Counted from the stretch's first letter, positions 37,126 to 46,504 are shown. The stretch: DNA of 64,000 nt from Arthrobacter sp. N199823 (GCF_002929705.1 NZ_PJIN01000004.1:248001-312000); one strand, 5' to 3'. A program made the numbers and translations. Notes: a model not told the origin generated them from the letters alone.

Positions 37126-39666
37126 ATGAATCTTCTTGAACAGCTTGCCACCCTGAATCCGCAGACCTCTTCCGACGACGACGTTCTGGACGCGTTTTTG
37201 GAGTGGACCTTAGACCGGGGGTTGGAGCTGTACCCCGCTCAGGAAGAAGCCGCACTGGAACTGGTCAGCGGCAACAACGTAATTTTGTCGACTCCTACGG
37301 GCTCGGGCAAGTCGATGGTGGCCATCGCAGCCCACTTCAACGCCATGGCCCGCGGCGCCGCCAGCTACTACACAGCCCCCATTAAGGCACTCGTTTCCGA
37401 GAAGTTCTTTGCCCTGTGCGAGATCTTCGGTGCCGAAAACGTGGGCATGATCACCGGTGACTCCTCCGTGAATCAGGACGCCCCGATTATTTGCTGCACG
37501 GCGGAGATTCTGGCGAACATTGCGTTGCGCGAGGGTGAGGATGCCGACGCGGGCGTTGTCATCATGGACGAGTTCCACTACTACTCGGACCCGCAGCGTG
37601 GCTGGGCCTGGCAGCTGCCCTTGCTGGAGCTGCCGCAATCGCAGTTCTTGCTCATGAGCGCCACCCTGGGTGATGTCAGCCGTTTCGAGAAGGAACTCAC
37701 CGAGCTGACCAACCGGGACACCACCACTGTGTCCTCGGGTGAGCGCCCCATCCCGCTGCACTACTACTACGTGCAGACCGGCGTGCATGAGTCCCTGGAG
37801 GAGCTCCTCGCCACCAAGCAAGTCCCTGTTTATGTGGTGCACTTCAGCCAGGCCGAGGCCATTGATCGCGCCCAGACCCTCATGAGCATCAACGTGTGCA
37901 CGCGTGAGGAGAAGGATAAGATCGCCGAGCTCATTGCCGGGTTCCGTTTCTCCGCAGGCTTCGGCAAGACCCTGAACCGCCTGGTCCGCCACGGCATTGG
38001 CGTGCACCACGCCGGCATGCTGCCCAAGTACCGCCGCCTCGTGGAGCAGTTGGCCCAGGCTGGCCTGATGAAGGTCATCTGCGGCACCGACACCTTGGGC
38101 GTGGGCATCAATGTGCCCATCCGCACCGTGTTGCTGACTGCTTTGAGCAAGTACGACGGCGTCCGCACTCGCGTTTTGCAGGTGCGTGAGTTCCAGCAAA
38201 TTGCGGGCCGTGCCGGCCGCGCCGGTTATGACACGGCCGGCACAGTCATTGTGCAGGCCCCTGAGCACGTCATTGAAAACACCAAGGCTATGGCGAAGGC
38301 CGTGGCCAAGTTTGGTGACGATCAGAAGAAGCTGCGCCAGGTGGTCAAGAAGAAGCCGCAGCAGGGCTTTGTCAGCTGGGGTGAGCCCACGTTCACGCGC
38401 TTGGCCGAGTCCGTGCCGGAACCGCTGACCTCCAGCTTCACCATCACTCACGCCATGCTACTGAACTTGCTGGAACGCCCGGGCGATCCCTTCCAGGCTG
38501 CCAAGGCCCTGCTGACGGACAACCACGAGTCACCGTCCAAGCAGCGGGTGCTGATGCGCAAAGCCATCGGCATGTACCGGGAACTCCTCGGTGCCGGCGT
38601 TGTCGAGCGCATCCCCGAGGACGAGCTGGAGAATGACGGCCGCACGGTGCGGCTCACGGTGCACTTGCAGATGAACTTCGCCCTGAACCAGCCACTCTCC
38701 CCCTTTGCTCTGGCTGCCTTGGACCTGCTGGATGCGGAATCGCCCAGCTACGCCCTGGACGTCATCTCCGTCATTGAGGCCACACTCGAAAAGCCGCGCC
38801 AGATCCTCTCCGCCCAGCTCAAGCGGGAACGCACCGAGAAGATCACGGACATGAAGGCCCAGGGCATCGAGTACGACGAGCGCATGGCGATCCTCGACGA
38901 GGTCACCTACCCCATGCCCCTTCTGGAGCTGCTCACGGATGCCTTTGAGGTCTACCGCAAGGCTGCCCCGTGGATGGGCGATTTTGAGCTCAGCCCCAAA
39001 TCCATCATCCGCGACATGTATGAGCGCGCCATGAACTTCGGCGAATACGTCCAGTACTACCAGCTGGCTCGCTCTGAGGGCATTGTGCTGCGCTACCTGA
39101 CCGACGCTTACAAGGCCCTGCGCCAGACCGTCCCCCAGGATGCTCTGCGCGAGGACCTCGAGGACATCATCTCCTGGCTGGGCGAGCTGGTCCGTCAGGT
39201 TGACTCCAGCCTGCTGGATGAGTGGGAGAAGATGACCAACGGCGAATCCAGCGACACTCCGCTGGAGGACACCGCGCTGCCGCCTGCCCCGCCGCGTCTG
39301 ACCGACAATGCCCGGGCCTTTAGAGTCATGGTCCGCAATGAGCTGTTCCGCCGTGTGGAGCTCGCAGCCGATGATGACTATGAGGCATTGGGGAAGCTCG
39401 ACGGCGATCACGGCTGGGATGGCGACCGCTGGGCCGATGCTCTGGATGAATACTGGGACGAACACGAATACATTGAGTCCGGCCCCGCCGCCCGCGGCCC
39501 GTCCCTGTTGCACATCGCCCCGTCCATCACCACGTGGGAGGTGCGCCAAACTATCGTTGATCCGGCAGGCAACCACGATTGGTTTATGTCCGCCACTGTG
39601 GATCTTGACGCATCGAATGAGGCGGGTGCCGCCGTCGTACTCTTCAAGGAATTCAGCCGGATGTAA
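37126..39666 (+). CDS. Ski2-like DEAD/DEAH-box helicase
   Basis: An 846-residue superfamily-2 helicase: motif I STPTGSGKSMVA near residue 54, motif II MDEFHYYSD, motif III MSATLGD, a VHHAGMLPKYRRLVE block and motif VI QIAGRAGRAGYDT. The C-terminal half carries a large helical region and a C-terminal domain of the DUF3516 kind seen in actinobacterial Ski2-like helicases. Presumed role in RNA unwinding or turnover. It begins after GGAGGACC. Confidence 0.93.
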   Translation: MNLLEQLATLNPQTSSDDDVLDAFLEWTLDRGLELYPAQEEAALELVSGNNVILSTPTGSGKSMVAIAAHFNAMARGAASYYTAPIKALVSEKFFALCEIFGAENVGMITGDSSVNQDAPIICCTAEILANIALREGEDADAGVVIMDEFHYYSDPQRGWAWQLPLLELPQSQFLLMSATLGDVSRFEKELTELTNRDTTTVSSGERPIPLHYYYVQTGVHESLEELLATKQVPVYVVHFSQAEAIDRAQTLMSINVCTREEKDKIAELIAGFRFSAGFGKTLNRLVRHGIGVHHAGMLPKYRRLVEQLAQAGLMKVICGTDTLGVGINVPIRTVLLTALSKYDGVRTRVLQVREFQQIAGRAGRAGYDTAGTVIVQAPEHVIENTKAMAKAVAKFGDDQKKLRQVVKKKPQQGFVSWGEPTFTRLAESVPEPLTSSFTITHAMLLNLLERPGDPFQAAKALLTDNHESPSKQRVLMRKAIGMYRELLGAGVVERIPEDELENDGRTVRLTVHLQMNFALNQPLSPFALAALDLLDAESPSYALDVISVIEATLEKPRQILSAQLKRERTEKITDMKAQGIEYDERMAILDEVTYPMPLLELLTDAFEVYRKAAPWMGDFELSPKSIIRDMYERAMNFGEYVQYYQLARSEGIVLRYLTDAYKALRQTVPQDALREDLEDIISWLGELVRQVDSSLLDEWEKMTNGESSDTPLEDTALPPAPPRLTDNARAFRVMVRNELFRRVELAADDDYEALGKLDGDHGWDGDRWADALDEYWDEHEYIESGPAARGPSLLHIAPSITTWEVRQTIVDPAGNHDWFMSATVDLDASNEAGAAVVLFKEFSRM

Positions 39667-39688
39667 CGGCGCACGATAAGCTCAGTGC

Positions 39689-40231
39689 ATGAATTTGCTT
39701 CGCACTGCTGCGCCCGCCGATGTCCCCGCAATCCTTGGCATGATCCACGATCTGGCTGTTTATGAAAAAGAGCCGGACGCCGTGAAAAACACGCCTGACA
39801 TGCTCCATGCCAGCCTGTTCGGTGAGAATCCGCAGGTGTTTGCACACGTGGTGGACTCCCCCGTTGCCGGCGAACCCATTGTGGGGTTTGCGCTGTGGTT
39901 CCTGAACTACTCCACATGGGAGGGCACGCACGGAATCCATCTCGAGGACCTTTATGTGCGGCCCGAGGCGCGTGGCGGCGGATTCGGCAAGCTGCTGCTG
40001 CAAAACCTGGCTGCAATTGCCGTAGAACGCGGCTATGCGCGGGTGGAGTGGAGCGTTCTGGACTGGAACGAACCGTCCATTAAGTTCTACAAGTCGTTCG
40101 GCGCGGCGCCCATGGATGGTTGGTCGGTATTCCGCTTAGATGGCGTGGCCCTGGAGAGCTTTGGTGCTTCGGCTGATGCCAGCGCTGCTGTATCCGTTGC
40201 TGGCGCCGAGACCGCAGGAGCCCAGTCATGA
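39689..40231 (+). CDS. GNAT-family N-acetyltransferase
   Basis: A 180-residue acetyltransferase: acetyl-CoA motif LEDLYVRPEARGGGFGKLLLQNLA, then VEWSVLDWNEPSIKFYKSFGA. Closest in look to the diamine/spermidine acetyltransferase group (short, with YEKEPDAVKNT near the start). A low-complexity alanine-rich tail of about 20 residues follows. It overlaps the next gene by 4 bp. Confidence 0.88.
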   Translation: MNLLRTAAPADVPAILGMIHDLAVYEKEPDAVKNTPDMLHASLFGENPQVFAHVVDSPVAGEPIVGFALWFLNYSTWEGTHGIHLEDLYVRPEARGGGFGKLLLQNLAAIAVERGYARVEWSVLDWNEPSIKFYKSFGAAPMDGWSVFRLDGVALESFGASADASAAVSVAGAETAGAQS

Positions 40232-41541
40232 GCGATTCCTACACAGTCCTTTCAGAGATGGCGAGCTCAGAGGCGTACACCGCCCGAGGCGTGCGCATGC
40301 GCGATCATTTCTTCACCGTCCCGCTGGATCATGCACATCCAGACGGTCCCACCATCGAGGTATTTGCGCGCGAGCTCAGCGATGCACGCGTCGATGCCGA
40401 CGAGCTTCCCTGGCTGCTGTTCCTCCAGGGTGGCCCGGGCGGACGCGGCAACCGCCCCGCCGGGCTGAGTGGCTGGCTTGCCGAGGCCACCAAACACTTC
40501 CGCGTGCTGATGCTTGATCAGCGCGGCACTGGACTTTCGACGCCGGCCACTCGCCAAACCCTGCCCCTCGCCGGGGACGTCTCTGCTCAGGCAGATTACC
40601 TCTCGCATTTCCGCGCTACTGACATTGTGGCCGATGCCGAGCTCATCCGGGCCACGCTGGGCTCGGAACCGTGGAGCATCTTCGGCCAAAGTTATGGCGG
40701 TTTCTGTGCGTTGACGTACCTGTCCTTCGCACCAGAGGGCGTACGCGAGGCACTCATCACCGGCGGTCTGGGTCCGCTGACCGGCTCTGCGGACCAAGTC
40801 TATGAGGCAACGTTTGGCCGGTTGCGCACCCGCAATGCCGAGTACTTTGCCAAATATCCCGAGGACCGGGAACTGTTTACCCGGATTATGGCGCACACCG
40901 CGCAGGTCACGGAATTGCTGCCCACAGGCGAGCGGCTCACCCCCGAACGCGTTCAGATGTTGGGCAGCTACCTGGGTGGCAATACCCGTTTTGATGCCCT
41001 GCACTTTGTCCTCGAGGATGCGTTCACGCCCACTCTCGACGGCGTGCGGCTGTCAGATTCATTTCTTGGCACCGTCTCGGCCTATGTGAGCCGTGCAGCT
41101 AACCCGCTGTACGCGCTGATGCACGAATCCATCTACGTCCAGGACTCCCCCAGCAACTGGGCCGCCGCTCGCGTGCTGGCCGACAACCCGGATTTCCTGC
41201 CCGACGCAGCCGAACCGTTGCTTACCGGCGAAGCCGTCTTCCCTTGGTACTTCGAGCAGGATCCCGCCTTGGTTCCGTTGCAGGAGCTCGCTGAGGTGCT
41301 GGCCGTTCGCACCGAGGGCTGGGGACCGCTGTATGACGTAGCCCAGTTGGCCAAGAACACCGTGCCGGTGGCCGCCGCAGTCTACAGCGACGACATCTTC
41401 GTGGACCGCGAGATTTCTGTCGCCACAGCCGCCGCCGTCAACGGACTCCACGTATGGGAAACCGCCGACTTCCATCACGACGGCATTGCCGACGACGGCG
41501 AGGCCATCTTCGCTAGGCTACTAGGCATGTTGCGGGCGTAG
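40228..41541 (+). CDS. Alpha/beta hydrolase, proline-iminopeptidase-like (S33)
   Basis: A 437-residue S33-type peptidase: oxyanion region FLQGGPGGRGNRP, LDQRGTGLSTP, nucleophile in GQSYGGFCALTYL, and C-terminal HHDGIADDG with the catalytic His. Such enzymes release N-terminal proline or other residues from peptides. It overlaps the GNAT gene by 4 bp. No signal peptide is seen. Confidence 0.92.
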   Translation: MSDSYTVLSEMASSEAYTARGVRMRDHFFTVPLDHAHPDGPTIEVFARELSDARVDADELPWLLFLQGGPGGRGNRPAGLSGWLAEATKHFRVLMLDQRGTGLSTPATRQTLPLAGDVSAQADYLSHFRATDIVADAELIRATLGSEPWSIFGQSYGGFCALTYLSFAPEGVREALITGGLGPLTGSADQVYEATFGRLRTRNAEYFAKYPEDRELFTRIMAHTAQVTELLPTGERLTPERVQMLGSYLGGNTRFDALHFVLEDAFTPTLDGVRLSDSFLGTVSAYVSRAANPLYALMHESIYVQDSPSNWAAARVLADNPDFLPDAAEPLLTGEAVFPWYFEQDPALVPLQELAEVLAVRTEGWGPLYDVAQLAKNTVPVAAAVYSDDIFVDREISVATAAAVNGLHVWETADFHHDGIADDGEAIFARLLGMLRA

Positions 41542-42130
41542 CGTAGGATCTCGAGCTGGCCGTTACCAGCAGATTGCTCTAACCTGCGACGATGTTCTGG
41601 CCAAGATCACCGAGATTCTCAATTTTGTGGCACTTTCCTACAGACGCTCTGCCATGGATAAAAACGATGGCGCTTCATTCCGTATGCGACGCCCAAACCA
41701 TCTGGGCCTGTCAGAAATTAGCGAGCATCGACCCGGAGATTGTCGCAGTCAGAAGAGTGGCATCATATTGACGGAAATCCTGTCCCGTATAGGGGTCGCC
41801 GCCCGATCACCGGGCTTAATTGCGGGCAGGGTATACGGAAATCTGAGGCCTGCTGTGGCATGTGGATTGTTGGGCCGGGGAATTTTCGTGGTGGTTGGAC
41901 CGGTCATGGACCGGCTTGCGGGACACTGAAGCGTCGATGGCTCACGGATCAACATCACCGACCCGAATCGTGACGGTCAACGACGATGGCCTCCTCGTTC
42001 AGGCTGTTCACGTCGCGGTGTTGCAAGTGTGTGAGCCGCAACAGGGTCTCTGGGCGGGGACGTTCGCTCAATTGAGGCCTTGGCCGGTTCTCTGTGAAGG
42101 GCGCGAGAATGCCGAACGACGCGAGCAGGC
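41542..42130. other. Intergenic stretch without a recognised gene
   Basis: About 590 bp between the hydrolase and the DUF6328-like gene. Open frames here (for example 41627–41929 on plus) have no recognisable family, poor starts and no ribosome site. One copy of the accessory-region hairpin element lies at 41781–41800, followed by a GCCCG/CGGGC stem. It may be eroded sequence at the left edge of the accessory zone. Confidence 0.5.
41781..41800 (+). repeat. Punctuating hairpin element, copy 1
   Basis: TGTCCCGTATAGGGGTCGCC matches the element consensus CGTCCCGTAGAGCGTTCCCC at 15 of 20 positions and the copy at 47436 at 16 of 20. It is the leftmost copy found. Confidence 0.5.
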
Positions 42131-42622
42131 TCAGTGGTCGTCGCGCAAGCGACGAAGCAGGGGTAAGCCGAACCACATCGCTACGATCAGCAGGGCGATC
42201 GCGGCCGCGAGCAGGGCCGCGGTGAGGGTTCCAAAGAGCAGATCGGTCACCAGGAAAACCACCGAACTGAGCGAGATGCCCAACAGGATCAGAGCGGTGA
42301 CCATCTGCCGAATGGCGGTTTTCAGCAGCCGGCCCTTGCTGTACGGCTTGCCGCGGATCTGGTGGTAGGCGCCCTCGCCCATGAGAAACACGACAGCCAG
42401 CGCGGTCGAGAGGAACGCGGCGAAGTACACGTCGGACTGAAGTGTTGTGAGCTTGGAGAATACCGATGTGAAGGGCAGGCCGAGGAGGAACGCGAGAAGA
42501 ACTGTCACCCCTGGTATCACCATTCGCAATTCAGACGAGAGCTCGTCGAGCTCGCGGTCAAGCGTGTCCTGGTCGCGGTTCTGCGGATCGGGTTCGTGGT
42601 TGCCGGGAGCCGGTTGATGCAT
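42131..42622 (-). CDS. DUF6328-like membrane protein
   Basis: A 163-residue protein: a polar, acidic N-terminus (residues 1–40, with RDQDTLDRELDELSSELRM) and four hydrophobic helices (MVIPGVTVLLAFLLGL, FAAFLSTALAVVFLM, ILLGISLSSVVFLV, LLAAAIALLIVAMWFGLPLL). The layout fits the DUF6328 actinobacterial family; function unknown. The ATG at 42622 was chosen because the upstream extension has no membrane or conserved content. Confidence 0.7.
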   Translation of the reverse strand: MHQPAPGNHEPDPQNRDQDTLDRELDELSSELRMVIPGVTVLLAFLLGLPFTSVFSKLTTLQSDVYFAAFLSTALAVVFLMGEGAYHQIRGKPYSKGRLLKTAIRQMVTALILLGISLSSVVFLVTDLLFGTLTAALLAAAIALLIVAMWFGLPLLRRLRDDH

Positions 42623-42743
42623 GGCGTCATGTCTATCACACCCGTGGCTGCTGTGGCGCTCACCGTTCCCATTTCGGGACTCTCTATTCAAGAATTTGTC
42701 TGTTGTTTCAGGGTGGGCGCCTCCTGCCTGCAACAATGAGAGT

Positions 42744-43463
42744 ATGGTGTTCGAGAATTACCCGGTCCGAGGGATAGCAGAACACTCCCTGAATGCTCTC
42801 GATCGTGGCCATTGGCCTGCAACGCTGCCAGCCGTAGCCCAGGTGCTGGACCAGGGCCTAACTCTGACGCCCGCTACCGTCTTCGTTGGTGAGAATGGGT
42901 CTGGTAAATCCACATTGGTGGAGGCGATTGCCCTGGCCTATGGCTTGTCCCCTGAAGGTGGTTCGACAGGCGCACGCCACACCACAAGGTCCACCGAATC
43001 TGTGCTTGCCGACCACCTGCAATTAATCAAGAACGCCGGCACAACGAGGCGTGGCTACTTCCTGAGGGCAGAAACCATGCATGGTTTCTATACCTACCTT
43101 GAGGAGAACCCTGGCAGAAACGGCGACATCCAGTTCCATGAAATGTCACATGGCGAGTCATTTTTGCAGTTGGCTGTCGATCGCTTCCGAGGACCTGGAC
43201 TGTGGGTACTCGATGAGCCGGAATCCGCCTTGTCCTTTTCGGGGTGTCTTGCTCTTTTGGGCGTCCTCAAGGAACTTCTGGCCGGCGGTAGGTCCCAGGT
43301 GATCTTGTCCACGCACTCGCCTGTTCTCGCAGCCCTGCCTGGGGCCCAAATTCTGGAGGTTGGCCCATGGGGCCTGCGTCATCGGGATTGGGAAGACCTA
43401 GATCTAGTTGGGAACTGGAAGTCATTCCTAGATTCGCCCGAGCGATTCCTCCGCCATATCTAA
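42744..43463 (+). CDS. ABC-type/AAA ATPase, SMC-like single-domain protein
   Basis: A 239-residue ATPase: Walker [21 protein letters not shown] near residue 48, EMSHGESFLQL in the signature position, Walker B LWVLDEPESALS, and switch His in LSTHSPVL. This is the AAA_15/AAA_21-type fold also found in anti-phage and toxin-like systems, but the gene stands alone without nuclease or partner. It is divergent from the DUF6328-like gene. A role in defence is possible but unsupported. Confidence 0.85.
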   Translation: MVFENYPVRGIAEHSLNALDRGHWPATLPAVAQVLDQGLTLTPATVFVGENGSGKSTLVEAIALAYGLSPEGGSTGARHTTRSTESVLADHLQLIKNAGTTRRGYFLRAETMHGFYTYLEENPGRNGDIQFHEMSHGESFLQLAVDRFRGPGLWVLDEPESALSFSGCLALLGVLKELLAGGRSQVILSTHSPVLAALPGAQILEVGPWGLRHRDWEDLDLVGNWKSFLDSPERFLRHI

Positions 43464-43525
43464 GGGCACCTACTCGTTGCACTTTCCGCGCTTTTGAACC
43501 AGGCCAAGCCACCGACGTCCAAGAC

Positions 43526-43545
43526 CGCCCGCTCAGGCTTCCACC
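43526..43545 (+). repeat. Punctuating hairpin element, copy 2 (diverged)
   Basis: CCGCCCGCTCAGGCTTCCAC keeps the CCCG, AG and TTCC positions of the consensus (12 of 20) and is followed by a CGGG that can pair with CCCG. It lies between the ATPase and the following membrane protein gene. Confidence 0.4.
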
Positions 43546-43589
43546 TACGGGAGGATGAAAAGAACATCGTTGCCGTGTTTGGATGAATC

Positions 43590-44114
43590 ATGAGAGCTCC
43601 TGGAAACGAAGTAAGAGTTCGTGTTTCGCTAAGCCACGGGGACCAGATGCGTATCGCGTCGGTTACACGTATTGCTGCACTCGGGGTAAATGTCCTGCTC
43701 GTGGCTGGCGGTATTGCTCTGATTATTTGGCAGTCCTTGGAAAAGGCTCATGCCATCGCCTTGTTTGAGGCGACCGGTGGCTATGCCGATAATGATGTAA
43801 CTAGAGGCTATTACATCGGCATCATTGGCGGGCTAGGCATCACTCTGCTTGCAGGAATCGCACTCGTTGGAGTTCTGAAGGGCAAGCGATGGGGATGCTG
43901 GATCGATGTGCTCATCTGGTTCGTGATGTGGCTTCCAGCCGGCATCGGCCTCAACATGTACCGAGAAGATGGGTACGCCGTCGCAAGCCTAGTTTGCTCA
44001 TTGGGAATCACATTCGCCATCGCGACCTATCTGCTTTTGTCAGTGAGCAGCAAACGCATGGCAGCCTCCGACAAGACGATACGTCCTGCCAGAGGTGCAC
44101 TTCTAAGCCGGTGA
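43590..44114 (+). CDS. Hypothetical membrane protein, four helices
   Basis: A 174-residue protein with four likely transmembrane segments (LGVNVLLVAGGIALIIW, GIIGGLGITLLAGIALVGVL, WIDVLIWFVMWLPAGIGL, ASLVCSLGITFAIATYLLL) and a basic tail. No family recognised. A downstream ATG at 43647 after GGGG is an equally good start and would trim an unhelpful N-terminus. Confidence 0.65.
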   Translation: MRAPGNEVRVRVSLSHGDQMRIASVTRIAALGVNVLLVAGGIALIIWQSLEKAHAIALFEATGGYADNDVTRGYYIGIIGGLGITLLAGIALVGVLKGKRWGCWIDVLIWFVMWLPAGIGLNMYREDGYAVASLVCSLGITFAIATYLLLSVSSKRMAASDKTIRPARGALLSR

Positions 44115-44206
44115 TGGAAAGTTGGACGGCTTTCGAAACCGTCTTGGTAGCATGTGGCAAGACTGGGGGGCCTGCAGTGGCAACCTAGTCATGATTGGAG
44201 GCAATG

Positions 44207-44665
44207 ATGCGTCGTGGAACCTTAGTCAGCCTGTATGTCGTGTTCTTAGGCTTGCTGGTCTTCTCCGTGGTCGTACAGGTGTGGTTCTTACCCTCTGAAG
44301 TTCGGACCGTAGTTGCGGTCTTCCCGGAGGTCCAACCACTCGCGGTTCCATCCGTGGTCTGGGGAGTCCTCGCAATTGCCTGCTGGCAAATTGCGGGGAT
44401 CATTGCGTTGGACCTCATGTGGCATGCGGACCGGCACCACTTCGATGCATCTACTCACGGGCGGCTCCGCACAATGATCGGCTGTCTGTTCCTCTTCATC
44501 GCGCTGGTCGTAGCGGCGCTCATCGCCCTGAACATAAGGGGCTATTCGACACCCGGCGTGATGTTCGGGCTAATCGGCACAGGACTTCTGGCTGTAATCG
44601 GAGCCACATCGCTGGCAATATTCCTGGGATCCAGGCCATTAGCGGGGCGATACTCACACGTCTAA
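44207..44665 (+). CDS. Hypothetical DUF2975-like membrane protein
   Basis: A 152-residue, four-helix protein resembling DUF2975 (LVSLYVVFLGLLVFSVVVQVWFLPSE at the start, a second helix pair after WHADRHHFDA). DUF2975 proteins usually travel with a small XRE regulator, but none follows here. Start chosen as ATG 44207 because GGAGG is 5 nt upstream. Confidence 0.65.
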   Translation: MRRGTLVSLYVVFLGLLVFSVVVQVWFLPSEVRTVVAVFPEVQPLAVPSVVWGVLAIACWQIAGIIALDLMWHADRHHFDASTHGRLRTMIGCLFLFIALVVAALIALNIRGYSTPGVMFGLIGTGLLAVIGATSLAIFLGSRPLAGRYSHV

Positions 44666-44741
44666 TCCGCCCCTGACCTCAATCGTCGGATCCAAATTTC
44701 TGGCATGAACCAAGGCGCGAGCGGCGGTTAGTCAATAGATG

Positions 44742-44761
44742 CGTCCCGTAGAGCGTTCCCC
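44742..44761 (+). repeat. Punctuating hairpin element, copy 3 (reference copy)
   Basis: CGTCCCGTAGAGCGTTCCCC, used here as the consensus. It is followed by ATTGGGGG, whose Gs can pair with CCC of the left arm. It lies between the DUF2975-like gene and a minus-strand hypothetical gene. Confidence 0.8.
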
Positions 44762-44818
44762 ATTGGGGGGGGGTGATGGGCATTTCTGTGAGCGAGAGAC
44801 CCACCTGCATTGGAGCAA

Positions 44819-45130
44819 TTACCCGCCACTGTTTCCACGCATCCTCGCTGGAATATGACCTGGGAAGTCTTCTTCACCTGCGCCTCCGGCCGCATAGAAC
44901 GAATCCAGGAAAAAGCGAGCCTCCTCAACCAGAGCCTCCCTAGACATCCGTGAAGCACCGTCTGGATCGTTTGGCACAGCCTCACCACCACGACGCCCGA
45001 TCGTGAACCCGTAGGTTCCGTCCACCGGCCCATTAAGCCAGGAAAAGTCGTAGCTGAGCCTCCCGTCAGGCTGGTACCTCTCGCTGATACGGAAAAGCTC
45101 GTGATCAACGGAGATTTCGAAATCGTCCAC
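44819..45130 (-). CDS. Hypothetical protein
   Basis: A 103-residue soluble, acidic protein starting VDDFEISVDHELFRISERY (GTG start), with WLNGPVDGTYGFTIGR in the middle and a helical ARFFLDSFYAAGG near the end. No family recognised. Composition and regular codon use suggest a real gene; its place among small accessory genes is compatible with an immunity-type protein, but nothing shows that. Confidence 0.6.
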   Translation of the reverse strand: MDDFEISVDHELFRISERYQPDGRLSYDFSWLNGPVDGTYGFTIGRRGGEAVPNDPDGASRMSREALVEEARFFLDSFYAAGGAGEEDFPGHIPARMRGNSGG

Positions 45131-45235
45131 ACGACGAGCCTAAACCGATTCTCAGGACACGCCTACGCTCACTCCCGTTGGCGACACTCGGAGCCAGAAG
45201 GTGTGGGAGTGCCATTGTTGCGGCAAGTCACCCCT

Positions 45236-45255
45236 CGTCCCCTAGAGCGTTCCCC
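45236..45255 (+). repeat. Punctuating hairpin element, copy 4
   Basis: CGTCCCCTAGAGCGTTCCCC differs from copy 3 at one base of 20. The changed arm CTA is matched by TAG just after the loop, so the stem is kept. Confidence 0.8.
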
Positions 45256-45345
45256 TAGCGACGGACTAGCCCTGCTTCCTGATTCAACAACACGTCAGCC
45301 GGACGTGGGCGGGCGATCGCTGCCCGTTGCCCCGCCCCGGCCAGT

Positions 45346-45801
45346 CTACCGCCCCTGCGCAAGCGCCGCCATTACCCGTGCATGCGCACTGTCCCGGTCC
45401 ACACCCGCATCCTCCAGTGCCCGATCCAGGCGGTCGCCATGGACACTCAGCACCCCGAACAACAGGTGCTTGATCCCGACGTGATCCGAATGAAACTCCC
45501 GCGAGGCGCGCTGCGCGGCCTTGAGGGCGTCCAAAGCCTCGGGGGTGAACGGGAATAATGCTGAGGTGTCCAGCGGACCAGGGGAGGCGAAACGCATTAT
45601 CGCCTCACGCACGTCATCGGGCCAGACGGCCAGTGCCGTCTGCACCGCGTCCGGTTCAGCGTGCAAAAGCCCCAACAGCAAATGCTCGGGACCGATATAC
45701 GCGTCATGCATCATCCCCCTTGCCTCTTCCTGTGCCAGGACCACCACCCGCACAGCCCTGTCGGTGTAGTTGCCAAACTCCGTCGAACGTCCCATGCCCA
45801 T
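45346..45801 (-). CDS. Stand-alone Clp N-terminal (R) domain protein
   Basis: A 151-residue protein made of two Clp-repeat motifs: YTDRAVRVVVLAQEEARGMMHDAYIGPEHLLLGLL and, about 75 residues on, AQRASREFHSDHVGIKHLLFGVL. It has no AAA module, so it is not an unfoldase. Such orphan ClpN proteins may act as adaptors or be ClpS/ClpC-binding modulators. Start ATG 45801 was preferred; an ATG 6 bp on is possible. It is divergent from the next gene. Confidence 0.85.
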   Translation of the reverse strand: MGMGRSTEFGNYTDRAVRVVVLAQEEARGMMHDAYIGPEHLLLGLLHAEPDAVQTALAVWPDDVREAIMRFASPGPLDTSALFPFTPEALDALKAAQRASREFHSDHVGIKHLLFGVLSVHGDRLDRALEDAGVDRDSAHARVMAALAQGR

Positions 45802-45950
45802 AGGGTAGTCTTCGCGGCGGGCCAGCACCACGGGTGCGCCTCCCGATGCGCGGAATAGCGCACGTCCCGCAGGAGGTTCGGCTTGCGGACGATGCGCCAG
45901 ACACCTCACGAAAATGCCGTTGCAACGTACCGCCGGCGTAGGCTAGCCGC

Positions 45951-46466
45951 ATGATCCTTCCTGCGGTTCGTGACCCTCGGCTCATTTGTGTCCGCCGTGG
46001 TGGGACGCTGTCAGATACTGACCACCGCCTTCTGGCCGTGTGGGCGGCCACCTGCGCCGAACACGTGCTGCCCCTGTTTGAGGAATCGAATAGTGAAGAC
46101 ACTCGACCTCGTGACGCGATCGAAGCGGCCCGGATGTGGGCTCGCGGGCAAGCGAAAATGATGGATACCCGTGCGATCGGCGGGCACGCCATGGGCGCCG
46201 CTCGCCCTCTGCGTGGCGCCGCCCGCTTTGCCGCGTACGCAGCCGGTCAGGCAGCCTGCGTTGCTCATGTTCCTGAGCACGATCTTGGTGCCGCTGCTTA
46301 CGCGATCAAGGCGGTTCAGGCCGCAGCACCCCGGGGAAAAGAAAAAGTGGCAGGCCAAGCTGAGCGTGACTGGCAGCGCCAGCATATTCCCGGCAGTCTT
46401 TACGATCTCGTCCTCGAGGACCAAGCCCGCCGCAACGACATCTGCTGGTCTGTATTCAACGACTGA
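45951..46466 (+). CDS. Imm-5-like putative immunity protein
   Basis: A 171-residue, alanine-rich helical protein of the type annotated as putative immunity protein (Imm-5-like): SDTDHRLLAVWAATCAEHVLPLFEE, DAIEAARMWARGQAKM, GAAYAIKAVQAAAP, and RQHIPGSLYDLVLEDQ at the end. Immunity assignments of this family rest on context; no toxin gene is visible nearby. Confidence 0.75.
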   Translation: MILPAVRDPRLICVRRGGTLSDTDHRLLAVWAATCAEHVLPLFEESNSEDTRPRDAIEAARMWARGQAKMMDTRAIGGHAMGAARPLRGAARFAAYAAGQAACVAHVPEHDLGAAAYAIKAVQAAAPRGKEKVAGQAERDWQRQHIPGSLYDLVLEDQARRNDICWSVFND

Positions 46467-46484
46467 AACTTCCGCCCAATCACG

Positions 46485-46504
46485 TTGCCCGGTAACCCTT
46501 CCAC
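46485..46504 (+). repeat. Punctuating hairpin element, copy 5 (weak)
   Basis: TTGCCCGGTAACCCTTCCAC shares CCCG and TTCC in register with the consensus (about 11 of 20), and CCGGG downstream can pair with CCCGG. Included because it stands at the expected place, right after the Imm-5-like gene. Confidence 0.3.

Noticed and set aside
37210-38451. Long minus-strand frame of 413 codons inside the helicase gene
   Set aside because: Antisense shadow of the high-GC helicase gene; motifs of the plus-strand product are clear.
41627-41929. Plus-strand frame of 100 codons after the hydrolase gene
   Set aside because: No ribosome site, no family resemblance, and it overlaps an element copy; likely chance.
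42649-42668. Possible further element copy between the DUF6328-like and ATPase genes
   Set aside because: Shares GTTCCC and a few other bases (about 12 of 20) but lacks the CCC-G arm; too weak to list, although its place would fit the pattern.
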